Positions 16,487 through 23,907 of a stretch of DNA of 64,000 bases are shown here, in pieces. The stretch's first letter is position 1, and each line of letters starts with the position of its first letter. Source of the DNA: Hoyosella altamirensis (lineage in GTDB: Bacteria > Actinomycetota > Actinomycetes > Mycobacteriales > Mycobacteriaceae); contig NZ_JACHWS010000001.1 in assembly GCF_014191505.1 (NCBI RefSeq), forward strand, positions 496,001 to 560,000. The letters are read 5' to 3'. Under the pieces are notes generated by a model. That model did not search any database, was not told the origin of the DNA, and saw only the letters and a program-made list of their open reading frames with translations. The position numbers were made by a program, and so were the translations under genes.

Positions 16487-17449
16487 ATGCTGGTTCTTGA
16501 CTCAGTGACGGTTCGCTACGGCGACGTCGCCGCTGTCGAGGACGTGAGCCTGACGTTCCCGGCGCAGCCATCGATCATGGCGCTGCTCGGTCCCTCAGGG
16601 TCGGGAAAGTCGACGATTCTGCGCGCCATCGCAGGGCTCGAGCCGCTGGCAAATGGACGAATTGAATTCGATGGCGCCGATCTCTCAGGACTGCCAGTCC
16701 ACCGCCGGAATATCGGCCTGGTGTTCCAGGACGGGCAACTGTTCCCGCACCGCACCGTCGCGGGCAATATCGAATACGGTCTGGCGATCCGCCGCCCCGG
16801 ACAGAACGCGGCGATGCCGCGAGATGCTCGGCGGCGGAGGGTGCACGAGCTGCTGGAAATGGTGGGTCTTGAAGGCTACGGGGGGAGAAGAGTCGATCAG
16901 CTCTCCGGCGGTGAAGCGCAGCGTGTCGCGCTGGCTCGCGCGCTTGCTCCGAGGCCGCGGCTTCTGCTCCTCGATGAGCCGTTGTCAGCGCTCGACAAGG
17001 GCCTGCGAGACCGTCTCGCCGCAGATATCCGGCGCGTGGTTGCGGAATCGTCGACTCCCGCTCTGGTGGTGACTCACGATCAAGCGGAAGCCGCTTTCCT
17101 CGCCGACCAGATTGCGGTGATCATCGGTGGAAACATCCGGCAGATCGCGCAGCCGCGTTCACTGTGGAGCGCTCCAGCGGACCGCGATGTAGCGGCTTTC
17201 CTCGGATACACGAGCCTCATTCCAGCGGATGTGGAGCATGGCGTCGCACGCTGTGCGCTTGGTGCGGTCGGTGTCGACGCCGCGGATGGGCCTGCGCAGC
17301 TTGCGCTCGGGAGCGATTTCGCTCGTCCTCGCCCGGCACGGCCCGATCAGCGCCACGGTGAGTTCCGTGGTTGTCCTTCCCGATGGGCTGCGACTGCGTG
17401 TCGTGATCGAGGGGCAGGGCGAGTTCTCTGCGAAGGGGACGTTGCATGA
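16487..17449 (+). CDS. thiQ: ABC importer ATPase, thiamine type, C-terminus frameshifted
   Basis: A 320-residue reading frame. The ATPase core is complete: GPSGSGKST (Walker A), QLSGGEAQRVALARAL (signature), RLLLLDEPLSALD (Walker B) and VTHDQAEA (switch His). After about residue 273 the frame becomes Arg/Pro-rich, while another frame continues a domain-like sequence (ISLVLARHGPISATVSSV ... GVISDVRAGSHV) to a stop at 17540, eight bases into mutT2. Dropping one G of the GGG at 17309-17311 would join the two and give about 350 residues. Thus the C-terminal domain is disrupted, or the base is an assembly error. Confidence 0.85.
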   Translation: MLVLDSVTVRYGDVAAVEDVSLTFPAQPSIMALLGPSGSGKSTILRAIAGLEPLANGRIEFDGADLSGLPVHRRNIGLVFQDGQLFPHRTVAGNIEYGLAIRRPGQNAAMPRDARRRRVHELLEMVGLEGYGGRRVDQLSGGEAQRVALARALAPRPRLLLLDEPLSALDKGLRDRLAADIRRVVAESSTPALVVTHDQAEAAFLADQIAVIIGGNIRQIAQPRSLWSAPADRDVAAFLGYTSLIPADVEHGVARCALGAVGVDAADGPAQLALGSDFARPRPARPDQRHGEFRGCPSRWAATACRDRGAGRVLCEGDVA

Positions 17450-17532
17450 TTCCGTTACGGCCGGAGAGTCGGTCAGGCTCGGTCTGGATGGCCGTCGTGC
17501 CGGTGTCATATCCGACGTCCGTGCAGGCAGCC

Positions 17533-17982
17533 ATGTCTGATGAACGGTTCGCCGGACACGAAGGTGAGGATCACGCCCAGGAGGTCGCGGCGGCGGCCAT
17601 CATCTCGGCGGGATCAATCCTGCTGGCACAACGTACCTACCCGGAGGAACTCGCCGGTCTGTGGGAGCTTCCCGGAGGCAAAGTCCATGATGGGGAGCTG
17701 CCAGCTGAAGCGCTGAGACGGGAACTGGAGGAGGAACTTGGAGTAACCACCGCGATCGGCCCGCGCATCGGTGTGGACGTCGACCTCGCGGGAGCGGGCT
17801 CAGACAGCGAAAGGTACGTGTTGCGCGCATACCTGGTTCAGCTGATCGCGGGTGAGCCGCAACCTCTAGAGCATGCCGAGATCCGGTGGTTCACCGTAGC
17901 GGAACTGCGTGACGCTGATCTCGTGCCGAACGATCGGGTCTGGGTCGATGATCTGGTCAGATCGATGAGGGAGCATGTGTGA
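17533..17982 (+). CDS. mutT2: NUDIX hydrolase, MutT2-like
   Basis: A 149-residue Nudix protein. The box is complete: G-G-K-V-x3-E-x7-R-E-L-x-E-E-L-G-V, at about residues 51-73. Actinobacterial MutT2 hydrolyses oxidised or methylated nucleotides such as 8-oxo-dGTP and dCTP. ATG 17533 is chosen since it gives a normal N-terminus and lies in the end of the ancestral ABC ATPase frame, suggesting coupling. In M. tuberculosis mutT2 (Rv1160) lies in the same pimE-typA block. Confidence 0.88.
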   Translation: MSDERFAGHEGEDHAQEVAAAAIISAGSILLAQRTYPEELAGLWELPGGKVHDGELPAEALRRELEEELGVTTAIGPRIGVDVDLAGAGSDSERYVLRAYLVQLIAGEPQPLEHAEIRWFTVAELRDADLVPNDRVWVDDLVRSMREHV

Positions 17983-17992
17983 GCCCGGAATC

Positions 17993-18169
17993 TCAGGCAG
18001 CGCGAGCCTTCTTCAGGCACTTCTTCAGTTCGCCGCCTGAGACACCGGCGGCTTCGTATTTCTTCATCTTCGCGACGACATAAGGGCAGCGCAGGCAGCG
18101 TGTTTTGCTGCGGCAGCACTTTTTCTTAGGTTTGAGGCTGCTCACCTTCGAGGCCTTCACCTTGCCCAT
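17993..18169 (-). CDS. Small Lys/Cys-rich protein, possible zinc-binding
   Basis: A 58-residue, very basic protein. Six Cys are present, five of them in the run CCRSKTRCLRCP and its approach, and one near the C-terminus (KKCLKKA), giving a CC-x5-C-x2-C cluster that could bind zinc. ATG 18169 has GGAGAG seven bases upstream; a TTG two codons earlier is less likely. It converges with mutT2. The Lys/Arg content suggests nucleic acid contact. I do not recognise a named family. Confidence 0.7.
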   Translation of the reverse strand: MGKVKASKVSSLKPKKKCCRSKTRCLRCPYVVAKMKKYEAAGVSGGELKKCLKKARAA

Positions 18170-18283
18170 ACGCAAACTCTCCAGGGGGTTGACTGCGTCG
18201 CAACGTCGTAGTGAGGTCAGGGTAACCCAATTAGCGAAGGATCACCTAACTAGATCAACTCTATCAGGACCAACGAGGTACGC

Positions 18284-18299
18284 CGATTCCGCGGAATCG
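18284..18299. promoter_or_regulatory. 16-bp perfect palindrome upstream of typA
   Basis: CGATTCCGCGGAATCG is a perfect 16-base palindrome in the gap between the small basic-protein gene and typA. A dyad of this form could be a dimeric regulator site; none is known to me for typA. Confidence 0.45.
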
Positions 18300-18423
18300 C
18301 CGAAGTCCGGCTATCCTTGCTGGGTTCGCTTGGTTTATGACTCTCGCGTCGTTCCGGGACGTGTCGGTGGTCCCGACGCTCGTACTGCCGGGACAGGCCA
18401 GCCCACCACGTACAGGAGCTTTT

Positions 18424-20346
18424 GTGTCGTCGTCTAGTGCGGATTTCCGCAACGCCGCCTTCCGGAACATCGCTATCGTCGCCCACGTCGACCATGGCAA
18501 GACGACACTCGTCGACGCGATGCTGCGCCAGTCCGGCGCTTTCGCCGAACGTGCCGAACTCGTGGAACGGGTCATGGACTCGGGCGATCTGGAGCGCGAG
18601 AAGGGCATCACCATTCTCGCGAAGAACACTGCGGTGCGACGGACAAACCCCGATGGCTCTGAGGTCATCATCAACGTCATCGACACCCCAGGCCACGCGG
18701 ATTTCGGCGGCGAGGTCGAGCGTGGGCTCTCGATGGTGGACGCGGTCGTGCTGCTCGTCGATGCGAGTGAAGGCCCCCTGCCCCAGACTCGATTCGTTTT
18801 GCGGAAGGCCCTCGAAGCGGCACTTCCAGTCATCCTCGTGGTGAACAAGACTGACCGTCCTGACGCGCGCATCGCTGAGGTTGTGGACGAGGTCCACGAC
18901 CTGCTGCTCGATCTCGCCAGCGATCTTGAGAACGAGCAAGCTGCGGCTGCGGCGGAGCACGCGCTTGAGCTTCCCGTTGTGTACGCGTGCGCACGCAGTG
19001 GCAAGGCAAGCATGACTGCTCCCGCGGACGGTGAAGAACCGGATTCCCCGGATATTCAGCCGCTGTTCGACCTCCTCCTTAACTACGTTCCGGCGCCACA
19101 GGCGGATCCTGAGGCACCGCTGCAGGCACACGTCACCAACCTCGATGCGTCCTCATTCCTGGGCCGCATCGCGCTCGTCCGTATCCACAACGGCCGCATG
19201 CGCAAGGGGCAGACTGTCGCTTGGCTGCGCGGTAACGGTGACGTCAAACAGGTGCGGCTGACGGAACTGCTGCGCACCGAAGGCGTGACACGCGTGTCCG
19301 CCGAGGTTGCTGAGGCGGGTGACATCGTCGCCGTTGCCGGCATCGAAGACATCATGATCGGCGACACGCTCGCTGCACCTGACAACCCGGTGGCGCTACC
19401 GCGCATCACGGTCGACGAACCGGCGATCTCGGTGACAATGGGCACCAATACCTCACCGCTATCGGGCCGCAATGGCGGCACCAAGCTGACTGCCCGGATG
19501 CTGAAGGCACGCCTCGACCAGGAGCTCATCGGTAACGTCTCGCTCCGTGTTCTGCCGACTGAGCGGCCCGACACGTGGGAGGTGCAGGGGCGGGGAGAAC
19601 TCGCTCTCGCCATCCTCGTCGAACAAATGCGCCGCGAAGGTTACGAGATGACGGTCGGCAAGCCGCAGGTCGTCACGCGCGTTGTCGACGGTAAGCTGCA
19701 CGAGCCGTATGAGGCGCTCACTACTGACGCGCCCGAAGAGTATCTCGGTGCTATCACCCAGTTGATGGCCGCGCGCAAGGGCCGCATGGAGCACATGACC
19801 AACCATGGCCAGGGCTGGGTGCGGATGGAATTCATCGTGCCAGCACGTGGCCTTATCGGATTCCGTACCGCGTTCCTCACCGAAACACGGGGTACAGGAA
19901 TAGCGAACAGCCATTCATCTGGGTACGCGCCGTGGGCGGGCGAAATCCGCAGCCGCCACACTGGTTCGCTCGTCTCGGATCGTGCGGGCGCCGTGACGTC
20001 CTACGCGCTGCTTCAGTTGCAGGACCGCGGCACCTTCTTCGTCGAACCTGGCGACGCCTGCTATGAGGGCATGGTTATTGGCGAGAACCCCCGCGCCGAA
20101 GATCTCGATGTGAACATCACCAAGGAAAAGAAGCTCACCAACATGCGTTCGTCGACTGGAGACGAACTCGAGCGGCTCCAGCGTGCTACGAGGCTTGACC
20201 TCGAGGGAGCGCTCGAGTTCTGCGCCGGTGACGAGTGCGTCGAGGTCGGACCCGATGTAGTCCGGGTGCGCAAGGTCGTCCTCGGTGGTACCGAACGCGC
20301 TCGTGAACGTTCTCGCGCGAAGGCCCGCGACAACGCCGTCACCTGA
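18424..20346 (+). CDS. typA: Ribosome-associated translational GTPase TypA/BipA
   Basis: A 640-residue EF-G-like GTPase. The G motifs are AHVDHGKTTLVDAML, DTPGHADFGGEVERG and NKTD; GRGELALAILVEQMRREGYEM marks domain V and VPARGLIGFRTAFLTETRG the BipA-specific C-terminal part. It binds the ribosome under stress and helps assembly of the large subunit. GTG 18424 is chosen for AGGAG five bases upstream and because it gives a normal N-terminus; an in-frame start at 18337 adds unrelated sequence. The next gene, lpqW, follows in the mycobacterial order. Confidence 0.95.
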   Translation: MSSSSADFRNAAFRNIAIVAHVDHGKTTLVDAMLRQSGAFAERAELVERVMDSGDLEREKGITILAKNTAVRRTNPDGSEVIINVIDTPGHADFGGEVERGLSMVDAVVLLVDASEGPLPQTRFVLRKALEAALPVILVVNKTDRPDARIAEVVDEVHDLLLDLASDLENEQAAAAAEHALELPVVYACARSGKASMTAPADGEEPDSPDIQPLFDLLLNYVPAPQADPEAPLQAHVTNLDASSFLGRIALVRIHNGRMRKGQTVAWLRGNGDVKQVRLTELLRTEGVTRVSAEVAEAGDIVAVAGIEDIMIGDTLAAPDNPVALPRITVDEPAISVTMGTNTSPLSGRNGGTKLTARMLKARLDQELIGNVSLRVLPTERPDTWEVQGRGELALAILVEQMRREGYEMTVGKPQVVTRVVDGKLHEPYEALTTDAPEEYLGAITQLMAARKGRMEHMTNHGQGWVRMEFIVPARGLIGFRTAFLTETRGTGIANSHSSGYAPWAGEIRSRHTGSLVSDRAGAVTSYALLQLQDRGTFFVEPGDACYEGMVIGENPRAEDLDVNITKEKKLTNMRSSTGDELERLQRATRLDLEGALEFCAGDECVEVGPDVVRVRKVVLGGTERARERSRAKARDNAVT

Positions 20347-20454
20347 TTCGCGCCCCGCGCCACGCTGCACGCAGTGAGGTTGCCGGGTTGCGTGCCGCTC
20401 CATGTGACGCATGGCACGATTGCAGGGAGACGTGCAGGGGGCAGGGGAGGTTCA

Positions 20455-22275
20455 GTGCTGAGATCCCGGAAGGCGGGTGGCGCGCCGCGGCGGGGCAGAT
20501 ACACATCGGTTCTAGCTGCCGGTGGTGCTGCCGTGGTGGTCGCGATCACGAGTTGTACCGCGAGCCCGCCGCCGCCGATCGAGAGTACTGGCACCGTCAC
20601 TCCCACCGCGGCGCCTCCGGCCGAGATGACCAACGAGGTTGTCGTGGCTATCGACGACATCGGCCTCGGGTTCAACCCACATCTGCTGTCACACCTTTCC
20701 CCGGTGAGCCGCGCGGTCGCTGACTTGGTGCTCCCGAGTCCATTCCGGCCGGTGCACGATCCCGCGATGTCTGGGGGAGTGGCGTGGGAGCCGGATCCGT
20801 CGCTGATCGTTTCGGCCGACGTCATCGACGACGGGACTGGCGAGTTGCCCTTCACGGTCGAGTACGTGCTCCGCAACGAGGCGCAGTGGTCCGATGCGGC
20901 ACCTATTGCCGCGGAAGACTTTCAGTACCTATGGCGCCAGATGACCACCCAGCCGGGCGTCGTTGACCCCGCCGGATACGACCTGATCGAGGCGATCACC
21001 TCGTCTTCCGGCGGAAAAACGGTCAACGTCCGCTTCAGGGAGCCGTACCCTGCCTGGCGCGAACTTTTCACGCACCTTCTGCCGGCGCATCTGATCAAGG
21101 ATTCGCCGGGTGGTTTTGACGCAGGCCTCACCGATACCATCCCGGTGTCTGGGTCACGCTTCCACATTGACCGAGTCGATCGAGGGCGCGACGACATCCG
21201 ATTGGAGCGCAACGACCGCTTCTGGGGTGTTCCTGCTCAACTCGATCAGATTCAGTTGCGGCGCGGCGGAACGTCGGCGCAGATCGCCGATACGCTTCGC
21301 AGCCAGGACGCGCAGATCGCCGACGTTCATGGGGGCGGCGCACTCCAGGCGCAGCTTTCCGCGATTGCCGGTCTCGAGACGGCTCGCAGCTACCAGACCC
21401 GGTCGCTGCAGCTCGTGCTGAATACGCGCGTCACGCCGTTAGACAGCGCTGATGTCCGCACCGCACTTCTCAGCTTCCTGGATCCCGATGTGCTTGCCAC
21501 TGTTGGTGGAGGCGGAGCGGCGACCGTGGCGCCAGATCGGGCGCAGATTCTGCCGCCTTCCTCGCCCGAATACGTTTCCACCGCACCGGCGCGGCCTCGC
21601 TACGAAGATGCACTCTTTGCGCTGAATAGTGCTGGATACGAAATGGTCGACGGGGTACTCCGGGAAGGCGGAATCCCTACCGGGTCTGCGCTGACGATCG
21701 TCATTGGGGTACCTGCCGGTGATGAAGCAGCACGTGCAGTCGCCAACACGGCTGCCGATCAGCTCCGGCAGGTCGGTGTGCGGCCGCGCGTGACACAGAT
21801 GGCACCAGCTCGGCTGTACGGGGAAGCGCTCAGCGGCGGTGAAGTTGACGCCGTTGTCGGCTGGGTGCAGGCGGGATACGATCCGGCGACAGTCCTGGCC
21901 TCCCGGTGGGCGTGCCCGCCGCCCAGGCCAGACGCTGATGCGCCCGACCTGGATGGCGAGGAATCTGACGACCCCGCTGAAAGGGACGGCAGTAGATCGT
22001 TGCGGGACGTGATGCGCGCACCGAGCAACCTCTCGGGCGCATGTGTCCCTGAGCTTGCCGACCTGATCGAGTCAGTCCTGACCGGCCGTCAGGATCTCCG
22101 TGACGTTCTGCCGGGCATTGAATCTCAGCTGTGGCAGCTTGGCGCAGTACTGCCGATATTGCAGGACGTCACACTGCTCGCAGTGACCGATTCGGTTGCG
22201 GGAGTGCAACTCGATGTGCCGGTGCCTGTTGGAATGTTCACTTCCGCTTCAGAATGGGTCAGGCTTCCTGAATGA
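20455..22275 (+). CDS. lpqW: Peptide-binding-like lipoprotein (LpqW-like)
   Basis: A 606-residue family 5 extracellular solute-binding protein without an ABC partner. The signal peptide ends at Cys34 (AITSC, a slightly weak lipobox). The domain shows VEYVLRNEAQWSDAAPIAAEDFQYLWRQM, the usual family 5 pattern. In mycobacteria, LpqW regulates the branch from PIM to lipomannan/lipoarabinomannan, and its loss is compensated by pimE mutations. GTG 20455 has GGGGAGG upstream; the frame from 20374 is longer but has no support. It overlaps mshB by four bases. Confidence 0.82.
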   Translation: MLRSRKAGGAPRRGRYTSVLAAGGAAVVVAITSCTASPPPPIESTGTVTPTAAPPAEMTNEVVVAIDDIGLGFNPHLLSHLSPVSRAVADLVLPSPFRPVHDPAMSGGVAWEPDPSLIVSADVIDDGTGELPFTVEYVLRNEAQWSDAAPIAAEDFQYLWRQMTTQPGVVDPAGYDLIEAITSSSGGKTVNVRFREPYPAWRELFTHLLPAHLIKDSPGGFDAGLTDTIPVSGSRFHIDRVDRGRDDIRLERNDRFWGVPAQLDQIQLRRGGTSAQIADTLRSQDAQIADVHGGGALQAQLSAIAGLETARSYQTRSLQLVLNTRVTPLDSADVRTALLSFLDPDVLATVGGGGAATVAPDRAQILPPSSPEYVSTAPARPRYEDALFALNSAGYEMVDGVLREGGIPTGSALTIVIGVPAGDEAARAVANTAADQLRQVGVRPRVTQMAPARLYGEALSGGEVDAVVGWVQAGYDPATVLASRWACPPPRPDADAPDLDGEESDDPAERDGSRSLRDVMRAPSNLSGACVPELADLIESVLTGRQDLRDVLPGIESQLWQLGAVLPILQDVTLLAVTDSVAGVQLDVPVPVGMFTSASEWVRLPE

Positions 22276-23159
22276 GCATAGAGACCCGGCGTGTCATGTT
22301 CGTGCATGCGCATCCCGATGACGAAACCCTTATTACCGGAGGAACGATCGCGCGCTGCCTTCGGGACGGTGCAGAGGTAAGGGTGGTGACCTGCACTCTC
22401 GGTGAGGAGGGCGAGGTGATCGGCGATGAATACGCGTTGCTCTGCTCCGGCGAAGCCGATCAGCTCGGCGGCTACCGCATCCTCGAACTGACAAGGGCTC
22501 TTGAAGCGCTGAGCGCGGCGGCACCTGGCCCCACGGTGAGACCGATTTTTCTGGGCGGCGCTGGAAGGTTCAGGGATTCGGGGATGGCCGATATGCCGTC
22601 AAGTGAGAATCCGCGAGCCTTCGTGAATGCCGACATCGCCCGTGTCGCGGCCGAACTCTCTGAGTTGATCTGCACGTTCAGGCCCCATGTTGTGGTCACA
22701 TACGACCCTGACGGGACGTATGGGCACCCCGACCACATTCGGGTACACGCTGTAACCCACGCGGCGATTGACCACGCAGCCGCGACGAAATGGGATGTCC
22801 CCAAGCTGTACTGGGCAGTGGTCGGCAGGGAGTATGCGCGGAGCTCCATCGAAGCTCTGCACGACATCCCAGCTGGCTGGGGAGACTCCCCGGAAGAGGG
22901 CCTCGGCAGATACCCAGACGGGGCGATCACAACCCGAATCGACGTCACCGATGTATTGGAGGAGAAACGCAGCGCTATGCGCGCACATGCGACGCAGGTA
23001 TCGGTGAGCCGGGACGGCCGGTGTTTCGCGTTGTCCAACAATATCGCTCAGCCGGTACTGGCAGAAGAGCAGTTTGTGCTGGTCAGAACGAGTTCACAGG
23101 CTGCTCAGTCGACTCACGCCGGTGGCAGGGACGAAACGGACCTGTTCGCCGGACTGTGA
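22272..23159 (+). CDS. mshB: GlcNAc-Ins deacetylase MshB (mycothiol synthesis)
   Basis: A 295-residue LmbE-like zinc deacetylase. AHPDDET near residue 13 supplies the first zinc ligands, and YDPDGTYGHPDHIRVH the second His. MshB deacetylates N-acetyl-glucosaminyl-inositol, the second step of mycothiol synthesis. The ATG at 22272 overlaps lpqW by four bases, so the two are co-translated. The same order (lpqW, mshB) is found in M. tuberculosis. The C-terminal tail (QAAQSTHAGGRDETD) is poorly conserved. Confidence 0.92.
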   Translation: MSIETRRVMFVHAHPDDETLITGGTIARCLRDGAEVRVVTCTLGEEGEVIGDEYALLCSGEADQLGGYRILELTRALEALSAAAPGPTVRPIFLGGAGRFRDSGMADMPSSENPRAFVNADIARVAAELSELICTFRPHVVVTYDPDGTYGHPDHIRVHAVTHAAIDHAAATKWDVPKLYWAVVGREYARSSIEALHDIPAGWGDSPEEGLGRYPDGAITTRIDVTDVLEEKRSAMRAHATQVSVSRDGRCFALSNNIAQPVLAEEQFVLVRTSSQAAQSTHAGGRDETDLFAGL

Positions 23160-23209
23160 CTGCTTATCAAGCGCTACTCTGTGCATAACATCGTGGGAGG
23201 TTGGAAAGC

Positions 23210-23347
23210 ATGGACATTATCGCCTGGATCATGGATCCGGTTCGCTACGAGGCGGAAATTTCCGCAGCGTATTGGGATGCGATTTACGCGTGGGTCGACT
23301 CGGTGAGCGCGTACCTGACGCAGATGGGATACCCACCGGTTGGATGA
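23210..23347 (+). CDS. 45-residue aromatic-rich small protein, unknown
   Basis: A 45-codon frame starting ATG 23210 with GGGAGGTTGGAAAG upstream, a good ribosome-binding site. It is rich in Tyr/Trp and in acidic residues (MDPVRYEAEISAAYWDAIYAW, then VDSVSAYLTQMGYPPVG) and looks like one amphipathic helix plus a Pro-Gly tail. It lies in a 230-base space between mshB and the next membrane-protein gene, all on the same strand. It is too short to be recognised by family, but the start signal and composition favour a real gene. Confidence 0.55.
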   Translation: MDIIAWIMDPVRYEAEISAAYWDAIYAWVDSVSAYLTQMGYPPVG

Positions 23348-23390
23348 GGCTCAATCGAGCCGGCAACCGAGTGACGGCCGAGAGAATGCT

Positions 23391-23903
23391 GTGAACCGAA
23401 CTTTCGCAGATACCGAGCCCGGGCGTACATCTCCGCAGACCAGGACGCTCAGCGTGAGGGGAGTCGCGGATGCTGCTCGCGCTGCTCGCCTGCCGTTAGG
23501 CGATCCAGCAGATCTTGCCAGGATTGACTACATCATCCTGGGGGTCCTGTGCGTCGACGGGTTCGTTCTTGGGCTTATTTCCGTGTTTTACCTGCCCAGT
23601 TACCTCGGCGGCGTGCCTTTCCCATTCTCTGTGTTCCTGGCGGCGGTCGGCAACATACTGCTGGTGGAGGCCGCGCGCAGGCTGGGGTTCCGCCGCTCGC
23701 TCGCGGCATTGCCCGTTGTTGGCTGGGTGATAGCGGTCCTGCTTGCGTTCGCGGGCGGGCCTGGTGGTGACATCGTGGTTCCCGCAGCCGACGCTCGTGG
23801 CTTGTTCCTCGTTGTCGGCGGACTGGTTCCCGTCGGATTCTGGCTCTTTCGCGATGTGGTGCAGCGCGACCCGTCGCAGGCGTCTTCGGAGCGAAAGCTC
23901 TGA
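23391..23903 (+). CDS. Four-helix membrane protein, Rv1171-like
   Basis: A 170-residue protein with four hydrophobic segments: IILGVLCVDGFVLGLISVFY, FPFSVFLAAVGNILLVEA, VVGWVIAVLLAFAG and LFLVVGGLVPVGFWLF. The position, immediately after mshB, matches the mycobacterial membrane protein Rv1171. GTG 23391 is preferred; the frame runs up to 23340 but that overlaps the small gene. Function is unknown. It converges with the PH-domain genes, four bases apart. Confidence 0.75.
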   Translation: MNRTFADTEPGRTSPQTRTLSVRGVADAARAARLPLGDPADLARIDYIILGVLCVDGFVLGLISVFYLPSYLGGVPFPFSVFLAAVGNILLVEAARRLGFRRSLAALPVVGWVIAVLLAFAGGPGGDIVVPAADARGLFLVVGGLVPVGFWLFRDVVQRDPSQASSERKL

Positions 23904-23907
23904 CCTT

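Noticed and set aside
18250-19131. Long minus-strand frame opposite typA
   Set aside because: Shadow of typA, produced by codon bias of high-GC DNA.
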